A stretch of 58,184 nucleotides of DNA from Eubacterium sp. ER2. GTDB taxonomy: Bacteria; Bacillota; Clostridia; Lachnospirales; Lachnospiraceae. The first letter of the stretch is position 1, and each line of letters starts with the position of its first letter. Positions 24,862-33,706 of this stretch are shown one piece after another. Under the pieces are notes generated by a model that was given only the letters and a program-made list of their open reading frames with translations, had not been told where the DNA came from and did no database searches. The stretch spans positions 1 to 58,184 of the forward strand of contig NZ_JPJE01000045.1 of assembly GCF_000765215.1 (NCBI RefSeq). The letters run 5' to 3'. Made by a program: the position numbers and the translations under genes.

Positions 24862-25701
24862 ATGAAGAGGGGATGGAGAAATTTCTGGATCACCTGCGGC
24901 GTGGTAGCCGGTATCGGGTGCGTATGCCTGGTCAGCGGGAAAGTGATGGGAGCTACCCTGACTGTCATGGATAACTATATTCCGGACTGGATCGGCCCGG
25001 GAAGAGGGGAAGTGGATGTGTCCTACGATTACGGCGACACTCCCCTGGAGGCGGACACGGATGAGACTTACTATGATGTCCGCTCCCTGAAGCTGGACAC
25101 AGAGGGACTCCATGTCCAGATCCTGAAGGGCACCGGCGACGGCATCACCGTACAGACGGAGGACGTCTACTCTGCCCTGAAATTTCAGGTGGCAGAGGAG
25201 GACGGAGAGCTGACGGTGGAGACCACGGCCCGCCGCTTCCCCTGGCGGATGAACAAGGGAAATTACGGCAATGTGTGGATCTATGTTCCGGAGGAGCTGC
25301 AGCTTGAGACAGCGGATCTTCAGCTGGGCATAGGTGAGCTCTATGTGGAAAATATAGACGCCGGAGAGCTGAAGCTGGAGGTGGGCGCCGGCTCCGCCGC
25401 CCTGGACTGGTTCACAGCGGATGAGCTGGACATAGAGGTGGGCGTGGGCACTGTTGAAGTGTCCGGCGATACCAGACAGAAGGCGGATCTGGAGTGTGGC
25501 GTTGGCAGCCTTGTCTACACGGCGGCGGGAAAAGAGACAGATTTCAACTACAGGCTGGAGTGCGGTGTTGGAGAGTTGAATATTGGAGAGAGCAGCTACT
25601 CCGGACTTGGCGTAGAGAGGACAATCGACAACAGGGCCCAGAGGACAATGGATATTTCCTGCGATGTGGGAAGCACAGAAATTTATTTTGAAGAATCGTA
25701 G
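24862..25701 (+). CDS. DUF4097-type beta-repeat membrane-anchored protein
   Basis: This 279-aa protein has one N-terminal membrane anchor (about 8-28) and an external domain. From about residue 100 the sequence consists of short strands repeated with GVG/GIG turns (LQLGIGELYVE, LEVGAGSAALDW, IEVGVGTVEVSG, LECGVGSLVYT, LECGVGELNIG), the DUF4097/DUF4098 beta-helix pattern. Function is unknown; the family is usually found with HAAS and PadR genes, as here. A short gene for a PspC-domain protein follows after 16 bases. Confidence 0.82.
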   Translation: MKRGWRNFWITCGVVAGIGCVCLVSGKVMGATLTVMDNYIPDWIGPGRGEVDVSYDYGDTPLEADTDETYYDVRSLKLDTEGLHVQILKGTGDGITVQTEDVYSALKFQVAEEDGELTVETTARRFPWRMNKGNYGNVWIYVPEELQLETADLQLGIGELYVENIDAGELKLEVGAGSAALDWFTADELDIEVGVGTVEVSGDTRQKADLECGVGSLVYTAAGKETDFNYRLECGVGELNIGESSYSGLGVERTIDNRAQRTMDISCDVGSTEIYFEES

Positions 25702-25717
25702 AAAGGAAGGATTGATT

Positions 25718-25912
25718 ATGGATACAAAGAGACTTTACCGTTCCAGAAGAGAGCGCATGATCTGCGGTGTGTGCGGAGGCGTGGCCGAGTATTTCGGTAT
25801 CGACCCGACCCTTATAAGGCTGGCCTTTGTCCTGTTTGTTTTTGCGGGAGGAAGCGGGTTCCTGGCCTATCTGATCGCGGCCATCATCATACCGGATGAT
25901 CCCCGTCAGTAA
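25718..25912 (+). CDS. PspC-domain membrane protein
   Basis: This 64-aa protein is almost entirely a PspC domain: KRLYRSRRERMICGVCGGVAEYFGIDPTLIRL, followed by a single hydrophobic span (LAFVLFVFAGGSGFLAYLIAAIIIP). Larger PspC proteins sense membrane stress; this minimal form is common in Firmicutes. The ATG at 25718 follows GAAAGGAAGG; an upstream in-frame start lies inside the preceding gene. Last gene of the PadR operon. Confidence 0.9.
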   Translation: MDTKRLYRSRRERMICGVCGGVAEYFGIDPTLIRLAFVLFVFAGGSGFLAYLIAAIIIPDDPRQ

Positions 25913-25982
25913 AAGAACTGTATAAAACAGCCCATCCTGTCAATACTTCCAGATAGCAATCTATTTGGAAAGGGGCAGGCAT

Positions 25983-26177
25983 ATGGGAAAGAAAAAAGAA
26001 AAGCCGGTGGATCTGAACACACTTACAGAGGAGGAAAAGCTGAAGTACGAGATCGCGGAGGAGCTGGGGCTGCTTGACAAAGTCATGGAAACAGGGTGGA
26101 AGTCTCTGTCGTCCAAGGAGACGGGCCGCATCGGCGGCCTGATCACCAAGAAAAGACGGCAGAAAACCCAAAAGTGA
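25983..26177 (+). CDS. small acid-soluble spore protein, alpha/beta type
   Basis: This 64-aa basic protein carries LKYEIAEELGL and, 16 residues on, SSKETGRIGGLITKK, which match the two conserved helices and turn of alpha/beta-type spore proteins that coat spore DNA and protect it from UV. The N-terminal tail is shorter and more charged than in Bacillus. The ATG at 25983 follows AAAGGGG; a TTG six codons upstream is less likely. GTATA and CAATACT, 16 bases apart (25919-25946), loosely resemble a forespore sigma-G promoter. This is direct evidence for a spore-forming host. Confidence 0.85.
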   Translation: MGKKKEKPVDLNTLTEEEKLKYEIAEELGLLDKVMETGWKSLSSKETGRIGGLITKKRRQKTQK

Positions 26178-26224
26178 CAAAACTGTTAAAAATATTACGA
26201 AGTGTGAAGATTTAGTGTCAAAGG

Positions 26225-26253
26225 TTGAAAAGGACAGGTCATTTTGTTATAAT
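26225..26253 (+). promoter_or_regulatory. promoter of the glycosyltransferase gene
   Basis: TTGAAA and TATAAT are 17 bases apart, ending 32 bases before the ATG. It separates this gene from the spore protein gene. Confidence 0.8.
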
Positions 26254-26285
26254 CGACAGCCAGAGGGAATTGCGGGTGATTATCA

Positions 26286-26981
26286 ATGAACGGAAAGATC
26301 CATGTGCTGAATATTGACATAGATGACTGTACCGCCAAGGAGGCCATGAAGCAGACTGTGGCATATATGGGGACTGAAGCGATCAATGTGATCGAGATGG
26401 TCACGGTGGATACCTTGATGTATGCCTCCGGCGATCCTTCCCTGCGTGAAAATATAGAGAAGATCGATCTCGTGATCCCAGGTGAGAAGGAGATCCTGGA
26501 GGGTGTGGATGTGCGCGAGAAGAGACAGCTCCAGGAGATCGAGCAGAGGACTTATCTGAAAATGTTCCTTCGCTTTCTTCACAAGAACCATTCCAGAGTC
26601 TTTCTCCTGGTGGAGACAGAGGAGGAGGCGGAGGGCTTTTACCGCTTTCTCGAGGAGGACTACAGCGGGATCCAGATCGCCGGTATGGCGAAGGTGTCGC
26701 CCGCAGATGAGGCCGACGACCTGGTGGTCAATGCGGTCAACGGGGCTGAGATCGACTGTGTTATCGCTTCTCTGTCTTCTCCGGGCCAGGAGGAGTTCAT
26801 TGCCCGGAACAGGCTGCTGCTGAACGCGCGGGTCTGGCTTGGAGTGGGGAAGAGCGAAAACCCTATCTACAGAAGACGGGGCAGGCTGGAGCGGATCGTC
26901 CAGTTTATCAACCACAGGCTTTTCCGCCACGAGGTGGAAAAAAACAGGAAAAAAGAGCTGGAGACAGCCTCGGAGCACTGA
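26286..26981 (+). CDS. WecG/TagA/CpsF-family glycosyltransferase
   Basis: This 231-aa protein matches the WecG/TagA family, which adds N-acetylmannosamine(uronate) to lipid-linked precursors of wall or capsule polymers. Recognisable points are the start VLNIDIDDCTAKEAM, the DLVIPGEKEI region, the VIASLSSPGQEEFIARNR helix and ARVWLGVGKSENPIYRRRGRLERI near the end. Residues 195-231 are basic, as in TagA tails that touch the membrane. It stands alone with its own promoter and terminator and no other wall-polymer gene beside it. Confidence 0.82.
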   Translation: MNGKIHVLNIDIDDCTAKEAMKQTVAYMGTEAINVIEMVTVDTLMYASGDPSLRENIEKIDLVIPGEKEILEGVDVREKRQLQEIEQRTYLKMFLRFLHKNHSRVFLLVETEEEAEGFYRFLEEDYSGIQIAGMAKVSPADEADDLVVNAVNGAEIDCVIASLSSPGQEEFIARNRLLLNARVWLGVGKSENPIYRRRGRLERIVQFINHRLFRHEVEKNRKKELETASEH

Positions 26982-27046
26982 CATTTTCAAGGCAATTTGT
27001 ATAGCCCCTTGGGGTGGAAAATTAAAGAAAATAGAGGAAGAAAATT

Positions 27047-27088
27047 GAGGAAATTAACAAAAATGTGTGATTTCCTCTTTCTTTTTTT
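27047..27088 (+). terminator. terminator after the glycosyltransferase gene
   Basis: GAGGAAAT and ATTTCCTC pair around a 15-base loop and are followed by TTTCTTTTTTT. It closes the glycosyltransferase transcript 66 bases after the stop. Confidence 0.75.
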
Positions 27089-27191
27089 GTGAATTTATAT
27101 TAGTATAGAAAAGAGTAATATGCAAAAAGCGGTAAATGTGCGCAAATACATTGTGGAAAATGCATATTGAAATGAGTGGAGGAGATGGAAT

Positions 27192-28280
27192 ATGATATCT
27201 AATCAAATACTACAAAATACCATCGATGGCTTAAAAGCGATCACGCGGATCGATCTGTGTGTCATGGATACAGACGGGAAATCTCTAGCAAGCACATTTG
27301 CCGAACAGGAGAATTATGAGGCATCTGTACTTTCTTTTGTGGAGTCGCCGGCGGACAGCCAGGTGATCCAGGGCTATCAGTTTTTTAAGATTTTTGACGA
27401 GCACCAGCTTGAGTACATCCTTCTCGCCAACGGCGGGAGCGACGATGTCTACATGGTTGGGAAGGTCGCGGCGTTTCAGATCCAGACTCTTCTGACTGCC
27501 TACAAGGAGCGCTTCGACAAAGACAATTTTATAAAAAATCTCCTTCTCGACAATCTGCTGCTGGTAGATATTTATAACCGTGCAAAAAAATTACATATTG
27601 ACACAGAGGTCAGACGTGTTATCTTTATAGTGGAGACTGCCCGGGAGAAGGACAGCAGCATGCTGGATCATGTGCGCAGCCTTCTCGGCAACAAGACAAA
27701 GGATTTTGTCACCGCAGTCGACGAGAAAGATATTATAATCGTAAAGGAGCTGGCGCCTTCAGACGGTCACGCGGAGCTGGAGAAGACAGCTGAGACCATA
27801 CTGGAACTCCTGAAGGGAGAGGATGATGACGATATCCGCATTGCTTACGGAACTGTGATCAATGACATCAAGGAAGTGTCGAAGTCCTACAAGGAGGCAA
27901 AGCTTGCCCTGGATGTGGGGAAGATCTTTTTTGATGACCGGAAGGTCATTGCCTACAGTACACTGGGGATCGGGCGTCTGATCTATCAGCTTCCCATTCC
28001 GCTCTGCAAGATGTTTATCCGTGAGATTTTTGAGGGGAAATCGCCGGATGAGTTCGATGAGGAGACACTGACGACGATCAACAAGTTCTTTGAGAACAGT
28101 CTGAACGTGTCCGAGACATCGCGGCAGCTCTATATCCATCGCAACACGCTTGTCTACAGGCTGGATAAGCTGCAGAAGAGCACGGGGCTTGACCTCCGTG
28201 TGTTTGAGGATGCCATCACGTTCAAGATCGCGCTGATGGTAGTGAAGTACATGAAATACATGGAATCACTGGAGTATTGA
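27192..28280 (+). CDS. PucR/CdaR-type transcriptional regulator
   Basis: This 362-aa protein ends in the PucR-type helix-turn-helix: FFENSLNVSETSRQLYIHRNTLVYRLDKL, then GLDLRVFEDAITFKIAL. Residues about 120-290 are a GGDEF-like degenerate middle domain as in CdaR (sugar diacid regulators). The N-terminal part (about 1-115) looks like a sensory domain. Sugar-diacid control is not obvious here: the next gene, 16 bases on, is ftsE, and no diacid catabolic gene is near. It may control the division-related genes that follow. Confidence 0.82.
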   Translation: MISNQILQNTIDGLKAITRIDLCVMDTDGKSLASTFAEQENYEASVLSFVESPADSQVIQGYQFFKIFDEHQLEYILLANGGSDDVYMVGKVAAFQIQTLLTAYKERFDKDNFIKNLLLDNLLLVDIYNRAKKLHIDTEVRRVIFIVETAREKDSSMLDHVRSLLGNKTKDFVTAVDEKDIIIVKELAPSDGHAELEKTAETILELLKGEDDDDIRIAYGTVINDIKEVSKSYKEAKLALDVGKIFFDDRKVIAYSTLGIGRLIYQLPIPLCKMFIREIFEGKSPDEFDEETLTTINKFFENSLNVSETSRQLYIHRNTLVYRLDKLQKSTGLDLRVFEDAITFKIALMVVKYMKYMESLEY

Positions 28281-28296
28281 TAATTAGGAGGAAAAT

Positions 28297-28983
28297 ATGA
28301 TTGAACTGAACGAAGTAACGAAGGAATACTCGAAGGGAGTCGCGGCGCTAAACGGTGTGACTCTGAAGATCGAGCAGGGTGAGTTTGTCTTCATCGTCGG
28401 AGACAGCGGATCGGGTAAATCCACGCTGATCCGTCTGATCATGAAGGAACTGGAACCGACTTCCGGTACGATCGTCGTGAATGGACAGAATCTGGAGAGG
28501 CTGAAACACAGACAGATCCCTATGTATCGCAGGGGTCTGGGTGTCGTGTTCCAGGATTTCCGTCTTCTGAAGGACAGAAATATATATGAGAATATTGCCT
28601 TTGCCCAGCGTGTCGTGGAGACATCGCCCAGGATCATCAAGAAGAAAGTGCCTGCGGCTCTTTCGCTGGTTGGTCTTGCCCAGAAATATAAGTCTTATCC
28701 AAAGGAGCTGTCCGGAGGTGAGCAGCAGAGGGTTGCCATCGCGCGGGCTATCGTAAATGAGCCTGCCATCCTTCTGGCCGATGAGCCGACAGGTAACCTG
28801 GATCCGACTAACTCCTGGGAGATCATGAAGCTCCTGGAGGAGGCCAATGAGAGGGGGACGACTGTCCTGGTCGTGACACACAACCAGGAGATCGTGAACG
28901 AGATGAGAAAACGAGTAGTGACAATGAAAAAGGGAGTCATTGTCAGCGACGAGCAAAAAGGTGGGTATAATAATGAAGATTAG
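28297..28983 (+). CDS. ftsE: cell-division ABC transporter ATPase FtsE
   Basis: FtsE (228 aa) is the ATPase half of FtsEX, which switches on wall hydrolases at the septum. Walker A is [13 protein letters not shown], the signature is [15 protein letters not shown], Walker B is [11 protein letters not shown], and the H loop is [14 protein letters not shown] precedes the ATG. Its 3' end overlaps ftsX by 11 bases. Confidence 0.95.
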   Translation: MIELNEVTKEYSKGVAALNGVTLKIEQGEFVFIVGDSGSGKSTLIRLIMKELEPTSGTIVVNGQNLERLKHRQIPMYRRGLGVVFQDFRLLKDRNIYENIAFAQRVVETSPRIIKKKVPAALSLVGLAQKYKSYPKELSGGEQQRVAIARAIVNEPAILLADEPTGNLDPTNSWEIMKLLEEANERGTTVLVVTHNQEIVNEMRKRVVTMKKGVIVSDEQKGGYNNED

Positions 28984-29881
28984 TACAGTCGGATATTCGA
29001 CAAAACAGGGGTTTAAGAACATTGCCCGTAACAAGCTGTTTTCCATTGCGTCCATTGCGACGATGGCGGCGTGTATTTTTGTGTTCGGTCTGTTCTTTGC
29101 AATTGTCATGAACTTTAACTATATTGTGCAGAAGGCCGAGGAGGGAGTTGCCATCACCGTCTTCTTTGACGAGGGGCTGGATCAGTCCCGGATCGATGAG
29201 ATCGGCGATGAGCTGAGATCCTGCGACGGCGTGCTGGATGTGGAGTATGTATCGGCGGACGACGCGTGGGAGTCTTTCCAGAGTGAGTATTTCGGAGAGG
29301 ACTCCAGTCTGGCGGAGGGCTTTAAGGATGACAACCCTCTTGCCAACTCAGACAACTACGCAGTCTATATGGAGGACGTGTCCAAGCAGGAGAGCGTGGT
29401 AAGCTTCGCAGAGAGCTTGGATGGCGTCAGAAGGGTCAACAAGTCGGACGTTGTGGCGGATACGCTCAGCAGCGTCAACAGACTGATCACCTACGTGTCC
29501 ATCGCGATCATCGCCATCCTGCTGGCTGTGTCCATCTTCCTGATCAGCAACACGGTCACCATGGGTATCACAGTCCGGCGCGAGGAGATCGCCATCATGA
29601 AATATATAGGAGCCAAGGATGGGTTTGTCCGGGCGCCCTTCGTCATAGAGGGTGTGGTCATCGGACTGATCGGAGCGATCATACCGCTCGCCCTGTTATA
29701 TTTTATGTATGGGAAGGCGGTTTCATACATCCTTCAGAGATTTAATCTTTTAAATAATATTCTGGATTTCCTTCCGGTGACAGCAGTCTATAAGGTTCTG
29801 CTTCCGGTAGGTCTTGCCCTCGGTGTGGGCATCGGATTTGTGGGAAGCTTCTTCACGATCCGCAAACATCTGAAAGTGTAG
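28973..29881 (+). CDS. ftsX: cell-division protein FtsX
   Basis: FtsX (302 aa) is the membrane half of FtsEX. It has a first span at about 27-50, an external domain of about 130 residues that contacts the hydrolase, and three spans towards the end (about 178-200, 225-250, 272-295). Conserved features include [16 protein letters not shown] at the N-terminus and [15 protein letters not shown] before the third span. The ATG at 28973 follows AGGTGGG inside ftsE; an upstream in-frame start is not used. The M23 gene downstream is its likely target. Confidence 0.94.
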   Translation: MKISTVGYSTKQGFKNIARNKLFSIASIATMAACIFVFGLFFAIVMNFNYIVQKAEEGVAITVFFDEGLDQSRIDEIGDELRSCDGVLDVEYVSADDAWESFQSEYFGEDSSLAEGFKDDNPLANSDNYAVYMEDVSKQESVVSFAESLDGVRRVNKSDVVADTLSSVNRLITYVSIAIIAILLAVSIFLISNTVTMGITVRREEIAIMKYIGAKDGFVRAPFVIEGVVIGLIGAIIPLALLYFMYGKAVSYILQRFNLLNNILDFLPVTAVYKVLLPVGLALGVGIGFVGSFFTIRKHLKV

Positions 29882-29977
29882 CAAACAGGCGCGGAGACGC
29901 CTGTCTGTGATAGATTACGGAACCAGAAAACAGACACAGGGGAAACAAAGGGGTACAAAGTAAGGGAGAAAAAAGCT

Positions 29978-31123
29978 ATGGTTAGGAAAAGGTTAGTCAG
30001 TGTTTTATTGGCGGGAGCGCTTGTGGCAGGAATGGGGCTGCAGGTGAATGTGACAGTGAAGGCGGATGATCTGCAGGACGCAAAGAACAAGGCCAGCGAG
30101 CAGCAAAGCCAGATCGACGCTGCACAGGCGGAGAAGAAGGAGCTGGTGGCTCAGCTTGACGGCATTGTGGCGGATATGGAGCAGACCCAGGCCGACATTG
30201 AGGCAAAGCAGGAGGAGATCGCCAAAAAGGCAGATGAACTTGACGCCGCTAAAATTGATGAGAATAATCAGTATGAAAGCATGAAGCTCCGCATACAGTA
30301 TATGTATGAGAACGGGAACGGACAGTTCCTGGAGACACTGCTGGAGTCCAAGAGTATTGCCGAGTTCCTCAGCAATGCGGAGTATATTACGCAGATCTCT
30401 GAGTACGACAGAAACATGCTGGTGGAGTTCCAAAATGTTGTGGATAAGGTGGAAAAGCAGCAGGAGGAGCTGGAGCAGGAGAACGCAGAGCTGGAGGAGA
30501 TGCAGAACAGTCTCCAGAGTCAGCAGACAGAGCTTCAGTCTCTCGTGGACAGCAAGAGCAGCGAGATTGCCAGTCTTCAGTCCGAGCTGAGCGCTACAAA
30601 CGCCAAGATCTCCGAGCTGCAGGCGGCTGCGGAAGAGCAGGCGAGACTGCAGAGGGAAGCTCAGAATTCAAATAATAATAATAACAATAGTAATGATAAC
30701 GATTATACACCAGGGCCATCCTATACGCCTTCCGGCGGAACAGGGAGACTGCAGAACCCCTGCCCGGCGGCCTACATCAGCAGTGAGTTCGGCGGACGTC
30801 AGTCTCCGGGAGGCATCGGAAGTACAAACCACAAGGGACGCGACTATGCTGCGGCATCCGGCACACCGATCTATGCTGCGGCATCCGGTACAGTTACAAC
30901 CGTATCCTACAGTGGCGCCAGGGGAAATTATGTGATTATCAACCATGGAGATATTTCCACCCTCTATCAGCATTGCAGCGCTATTTTTGTGAGTGTAGGA
31001 CAGTCGGTAGGGGCAGGTGCTAATATTGCGGCAGTCGGTTCTACGGGTAATTCCACCGGACCTCATCTCCACTTTGAAGTGTGGGTGGGCGGTACACCGG
31101 TAGACCCAAGATTATATCTGTAG
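29978..31123 (+). CDS. coiled-coil M23-family peptidoglycan hydrolase (FtsEX-associated)
   Basis: This 381-aa secreted protein has a signal peptide ending near VKA-DD (about residue 29), then a long coiled coil (about 32-230, rich in Glu, Gln, Ala) as in PcsB/EnvC partners of FtsX. An Asn/Ser linker (about 229-245) leads to an M23 metallopeptidase domain with the zinc ligands in NHKGRDY and PHLHFEVW. It would cut peptidoglycan cross-links during septation when FtsEX drives it. Start follows AAGGGAG. The link to FtsEX is inferred from gene order and the coiled coil. Confidence 0.9.
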   Translation: MVRKRLVSVLLAGALVAGMGLQVNVTVKADDLQDAKNKASEQQSQIDAAQAEKKELVAQLDGIVADMEQTQADIEAKQEEIAKKADELDAAKIDENNQYESMKLRIQYMYENGNGQFLETLLESKSIAEFLSNAEYITQISEYDRNMLVEFQNVVDKVEKQQEELEQENAELEEMQNSLQSQQTELQSLVDSKSSEIASLQSELSATNAKISELQAAAEEQARLQREAQNSNNNNNNSNDNDYTPGPSYTPSGGTGRLQNPCPAAYISSEFGGRQSPGGIGSTNHKGRDYAAASGTPIYAAASGTVTTVSYSGARGNYVIINHGDISTLYQHCSAIFVSVGQSVGAGANIAAVGSTGNSTGPHLHFEVWVGGTPVDPRLYL

Positions 31124-31134
31124 AAGACGAATAG

Positions 31135-32298
31135 ATGGAGAACAGGACTTCATATATGAAAAATCATAGTTTTTTAAAGGGGGCGCTTGCTGGCGCCCTC
31201 GTTGTGTTATTGGCAGGGGGAGTTGTCTCCTGCGGGATTTTGAAAAGTGAAGAGGGACGGAAGATGGATCTTCTGAACAGCCTCATCGACCAGTACTATA
31301 TCGGCGATGTGGATGAGGCGGAGCTGTCTGAGGGAGTCTACAAGGGCTATATCGAGGGGTTGGGAGATCCCTACTCAGTCTACTACGACGAGGAGGAGAC
31401 AGAGCAGATGAACGAGAGTTTGTCCGGCGAGTTCGGGGGCGTGGGCGCCCTCATGAGCCAGGACAGGGACTCTGGCGTCATCACGGTGCTCCAGGTGTAT
31501 GACGGCTCCCCGGCACAGGAGGCCGGCATGCGGGACGGCGATACCCTCTACAAGGTGGAGGGGGAAGAGGTGATCGGGGAGGACCTGTCCGATGTGGTGA
31601 GCAAGGTGAAGGGAGAGAAGGGCACCCAGGTGACCCTCACAGTCCTCCGGGCGGACACAGGCGAGGAGGAAGAGCTGACCATCACAAGGGATACCATCCA
31701 GGCCCAGACGGTCTCCCACGAGATGAAGGAGGACAATGTGGGCTACATCCGCATCGCGGAGTTTGACGCCGTGACCTATGACCAGTACAAGGAGGCGCTG
31801 GAGGATCTGGAGAGCCAGGGCATGGAGAAGCTGATCGTGGATCTCAGGAGCAATCCTGGCGGCAACCTGGATACTGTCTGCGATATCCTGGATCTGATGC
31901 TGCCGGAGGGACTGATCGTCTACACCGAGGATAAGAATGGGGAGCGGGAGGAGTACACATCTGACGAGGAACATCAGTTTGACAAACCACTAGTGGTCAT
32001 GATGAACGGCTACAGCGCCAGCGCCTCGGAGATATTTGCAGGCGCTATCCAGGACTACGGCCTGGGGCAGATCGTGGGGACCCAGTCCTACGGGAAGGGC
32101 GTTGTGCAGAGCATCTTTGACCTGCAGGACGGCACAAGCGTGAAGCTGACCATTGCAGAGTACTTCACCCCCAACGGCCGCAGCATCGACGGTGAGGGCA
32201 TTACCCCGGACGTGGAAGTGGAATACCAGTATGATGAAAATGATCCGGAGGCTGACAATCAGCTTGACAGGGCCATGGAGGTCCTGGCGCAGCAGTGA
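31135..32298 (+). CDS. S41-family C-terminal processing protease (CtpA type)
   Basis: This 387-aa protein has an N-terminal anchor (about 14-34), a PDZ domain (about 90-170, GVGALMSQDRDSGVITV) and an S41 peptidase domain. The domain holds VDLRSNPGG, the catalytic Ser in MMNGYSASASEIFAGAIQDY and Lys in GTQSYGKGVVQS. These proteases cut unstructured C-termini of exported proteins and often regulate wall hydrolases. It follows the M23 gene by 11 bases. The start may be 31135 or the internal ATG at 31156, which has a better-spaced AGGA. Confidence 0.92.
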   Translation: MENRTSYMKNHSFLKGALAGALVVLLAGGVVSCGILKSEEGRKMDLLNSLIDQYYIGDVDEAELSEGVYKGYIEGLGDPYSVYYDEEETEQMNESLSGEFGGVGALMSQDRDSGVITVLQVYDGSPAQEAGMRDGDTLYKVEGEEVIGEDLSDVVSKVKGEKGTQVTLTVLRADTGEEEELTITRDTIQAQTVSHEMKEDNVGYIRIAEFDAVTYDQYKEALEDLESQGMEKLIVDLRSNPGGNLDTVCDILDLMLPEGLIVYTEDKNGEREEYTSDEEHQFDKPLVVMMNGYSASASEIFAGAIQDYGLGQIVGTQSYGKGVVQSIFDLQDGTSVKLTIAEYFTPNGRSIDGEGITPDVEVEYQYDENDPEADNQLDRAMEVLAQQ

Positions 32299-32320
32299 GC
32301 GGCAGTCCCTGCGAAAGAGG

Positions 32321-32349
32321 TGGAACGGGAAATTTCCCGTTCCATTTCT
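32321..32349 (+). terminator. terminator made of a perfect 24-nt palindrome
   Basis: TGGAACGGGAAA is followed directly by its complement TTTCCCGTTCCA, then TTTCTTA. It ends the FtsEX-M23-S41 transcript and precedes the pyr operon. The palindrome has no spacer, so the RNA stem would lose the central pairs to a loop. Confidence 0.7.
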
Positions 32350-32413
32350 TATAGTGGTATGATAAAATGTTGCCAGGATAGATGTAAAAGAGATTTAGAA
32401 AGGAATACAGGCT

Positions 32414-33706
32414 ATGACGATTTTAATTAAAAACGGACATGTGCTTGATCCCGGGACAGGGCTGGATGATATATGTGACGTGCTGATCGACGGGGATCGG
32501 ATCACAGAGGTGGAAAAGAACATTGAGACAGAGAGCGACCGGGTCATCGACGCCGGCGGATGCTGGGTGATGCCGGGCTTTACCGATCTCCACGTGCACT
32601 TCCGGGATCCCGGACTGGAGTACAAGGAGACACTGGCAACAGGCGGCCGCGCGGCTGTCCGGGGAGGCGTCACAACAGTGTGCGCCATGCCCAACACAAA
32701 GCCGGTCATTGACAACGGCGTGAAGGTGCGGGAGGTCATGGAGAGGGCCAAGAGAGAGTCCCTCACCAACGTGATCCAGCTGGGGGCCGTGACGAGAGGA
32801 CAGAAGGGCGAGGAGCTGGCTGACATTAACGGTATGGCGGAGAACGGCTGCCATGCCATCAGCGAGGACGGGAAATCCGTCATGAACGCTTCTCTCTACA
32901 GAAAGGGCATGAAGGCGGCCAAAAAGGAAGGCATCGCCGTGTTCGCCCACTGCGAGGACATTACCATGGTGGAGGGCGGTGTCATGAACGCAGATGAGAA
33001 GGCCAGGGAGCTGGGGCTTCCGGGCATCACCAACGCGGTGGAGGATGTGATCGTGGCCAGGGATATCCTGCTGGCCAAGGAGACCGGTGTGCAGCTCCAC
33101 CTGTGCCACTGCTCCACAGCGGACAGCGTGAAGATGCTGGCGCTGGCAAAGGAGGAGGGGCTTCCCGTGACCGGGGAAGTGTGCCCCCACCATTTCATCC
33201 TCTCCACAGACGACATCAGGGAGGACGACGGCAACTTTAAGATGAACCCGCCCCTTCGTAGCAGGGAGGATGTGGAGGCCTTAAGAGAGGCCCTGAAAAA
33301 TGACGTGGTGGACGTCATTGCCACAGACCATGCGCCCCACGCAGAGGCGGAGAAGAACCGCTCCATGAAGCTGGCGGCCTTCGGCATCGTGGGCCTGGAG
33401 ACCTCCGCGGCCCTGACTTACACAGAGCTGGTGGAAAAAGGCGTTCTCACCCCCATGCAGATGGCGGAGAAGATGAGCTATAATCCGGCACGGATTCTGG
33501 GGCTTTCGGACAAGGGCTCTGTGAGCGCAGGCAAGATCGCGGATGTGGTGATCTTTGACCCGCAGAAGGAGTATGTCATTGACAAGAACACATTTTTATC
33601 TAAAGGGAAAAACACGCCCTTCCACGGCAGGAAGGTGAGAGGCGAAGTGCGCTGCACCATCGTGGGCGGACGGATCGTATACGAAGGAGGAAAGACAATT
33701 GATTAA
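32414..33706 (+). CDS. pyrC: dihydroorotase
   Basis: This 430-aa class I dihydroorotase closes carbamoyl-aspartate to dihydroorotate. Zinc-binding HVHFRDPG follows the first strand; the metal site is completed by a middle His (FAHCED) and HLCHCSTA, and catalytic Asp in IATDHAPHA. It is a composite-domain hydrolase with a beta-sandwich at the end (DVVIFDPQKEYVID). A -10-like element TAAAAT at 32363-32368 lies upstream without a clear -35 box. Its stop overlaps the TTG start of pyrF. Confidence 0.96.
   Translation: MTILIKNGHVLDPGTGLDDICDVLIDGDRITEVEKNIETESDRVIDAGGCWVMPGFTDLHVHFRDPGLEYKETLATGGRAAVRGGVTTVCAMPNTKPVIDNGVKVREVMERAKRESLTNVIQLGAVTRGQKGEELADINGMAENGCHAISEDGKSVMNASLYRKGMKAAKKEGIAVFAHCEDITMVEGGVMNADEKARELGLPGITNAVEDVIVARDILLAKETGVQLHLCHCSTADSVKMLALAKEEGLPVTGEVCPHHFILSTDDIREDDGNFKMNPPLRSREDVEALREALKNDVVDVIATDHAPHAEAEKNRSMKLAAFGIVGLETSAALTYTELVEKGVLTPMQMAEKMSYNPARILGLSDKGSVSAGKIADVVIFDPQKEYVIDKNTFLSKGKNTPFHGRKVRGEVRCTIVGGRIVYEGGKTID

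Noticed and set aside
30846-30897. Tandem repeat within the M23 peptidase gene
   Set aside because: The repeated bases encode the normal AAASGTPIYAAASGTV turn of LysM/M23-type proteins, not a separate repeat element.
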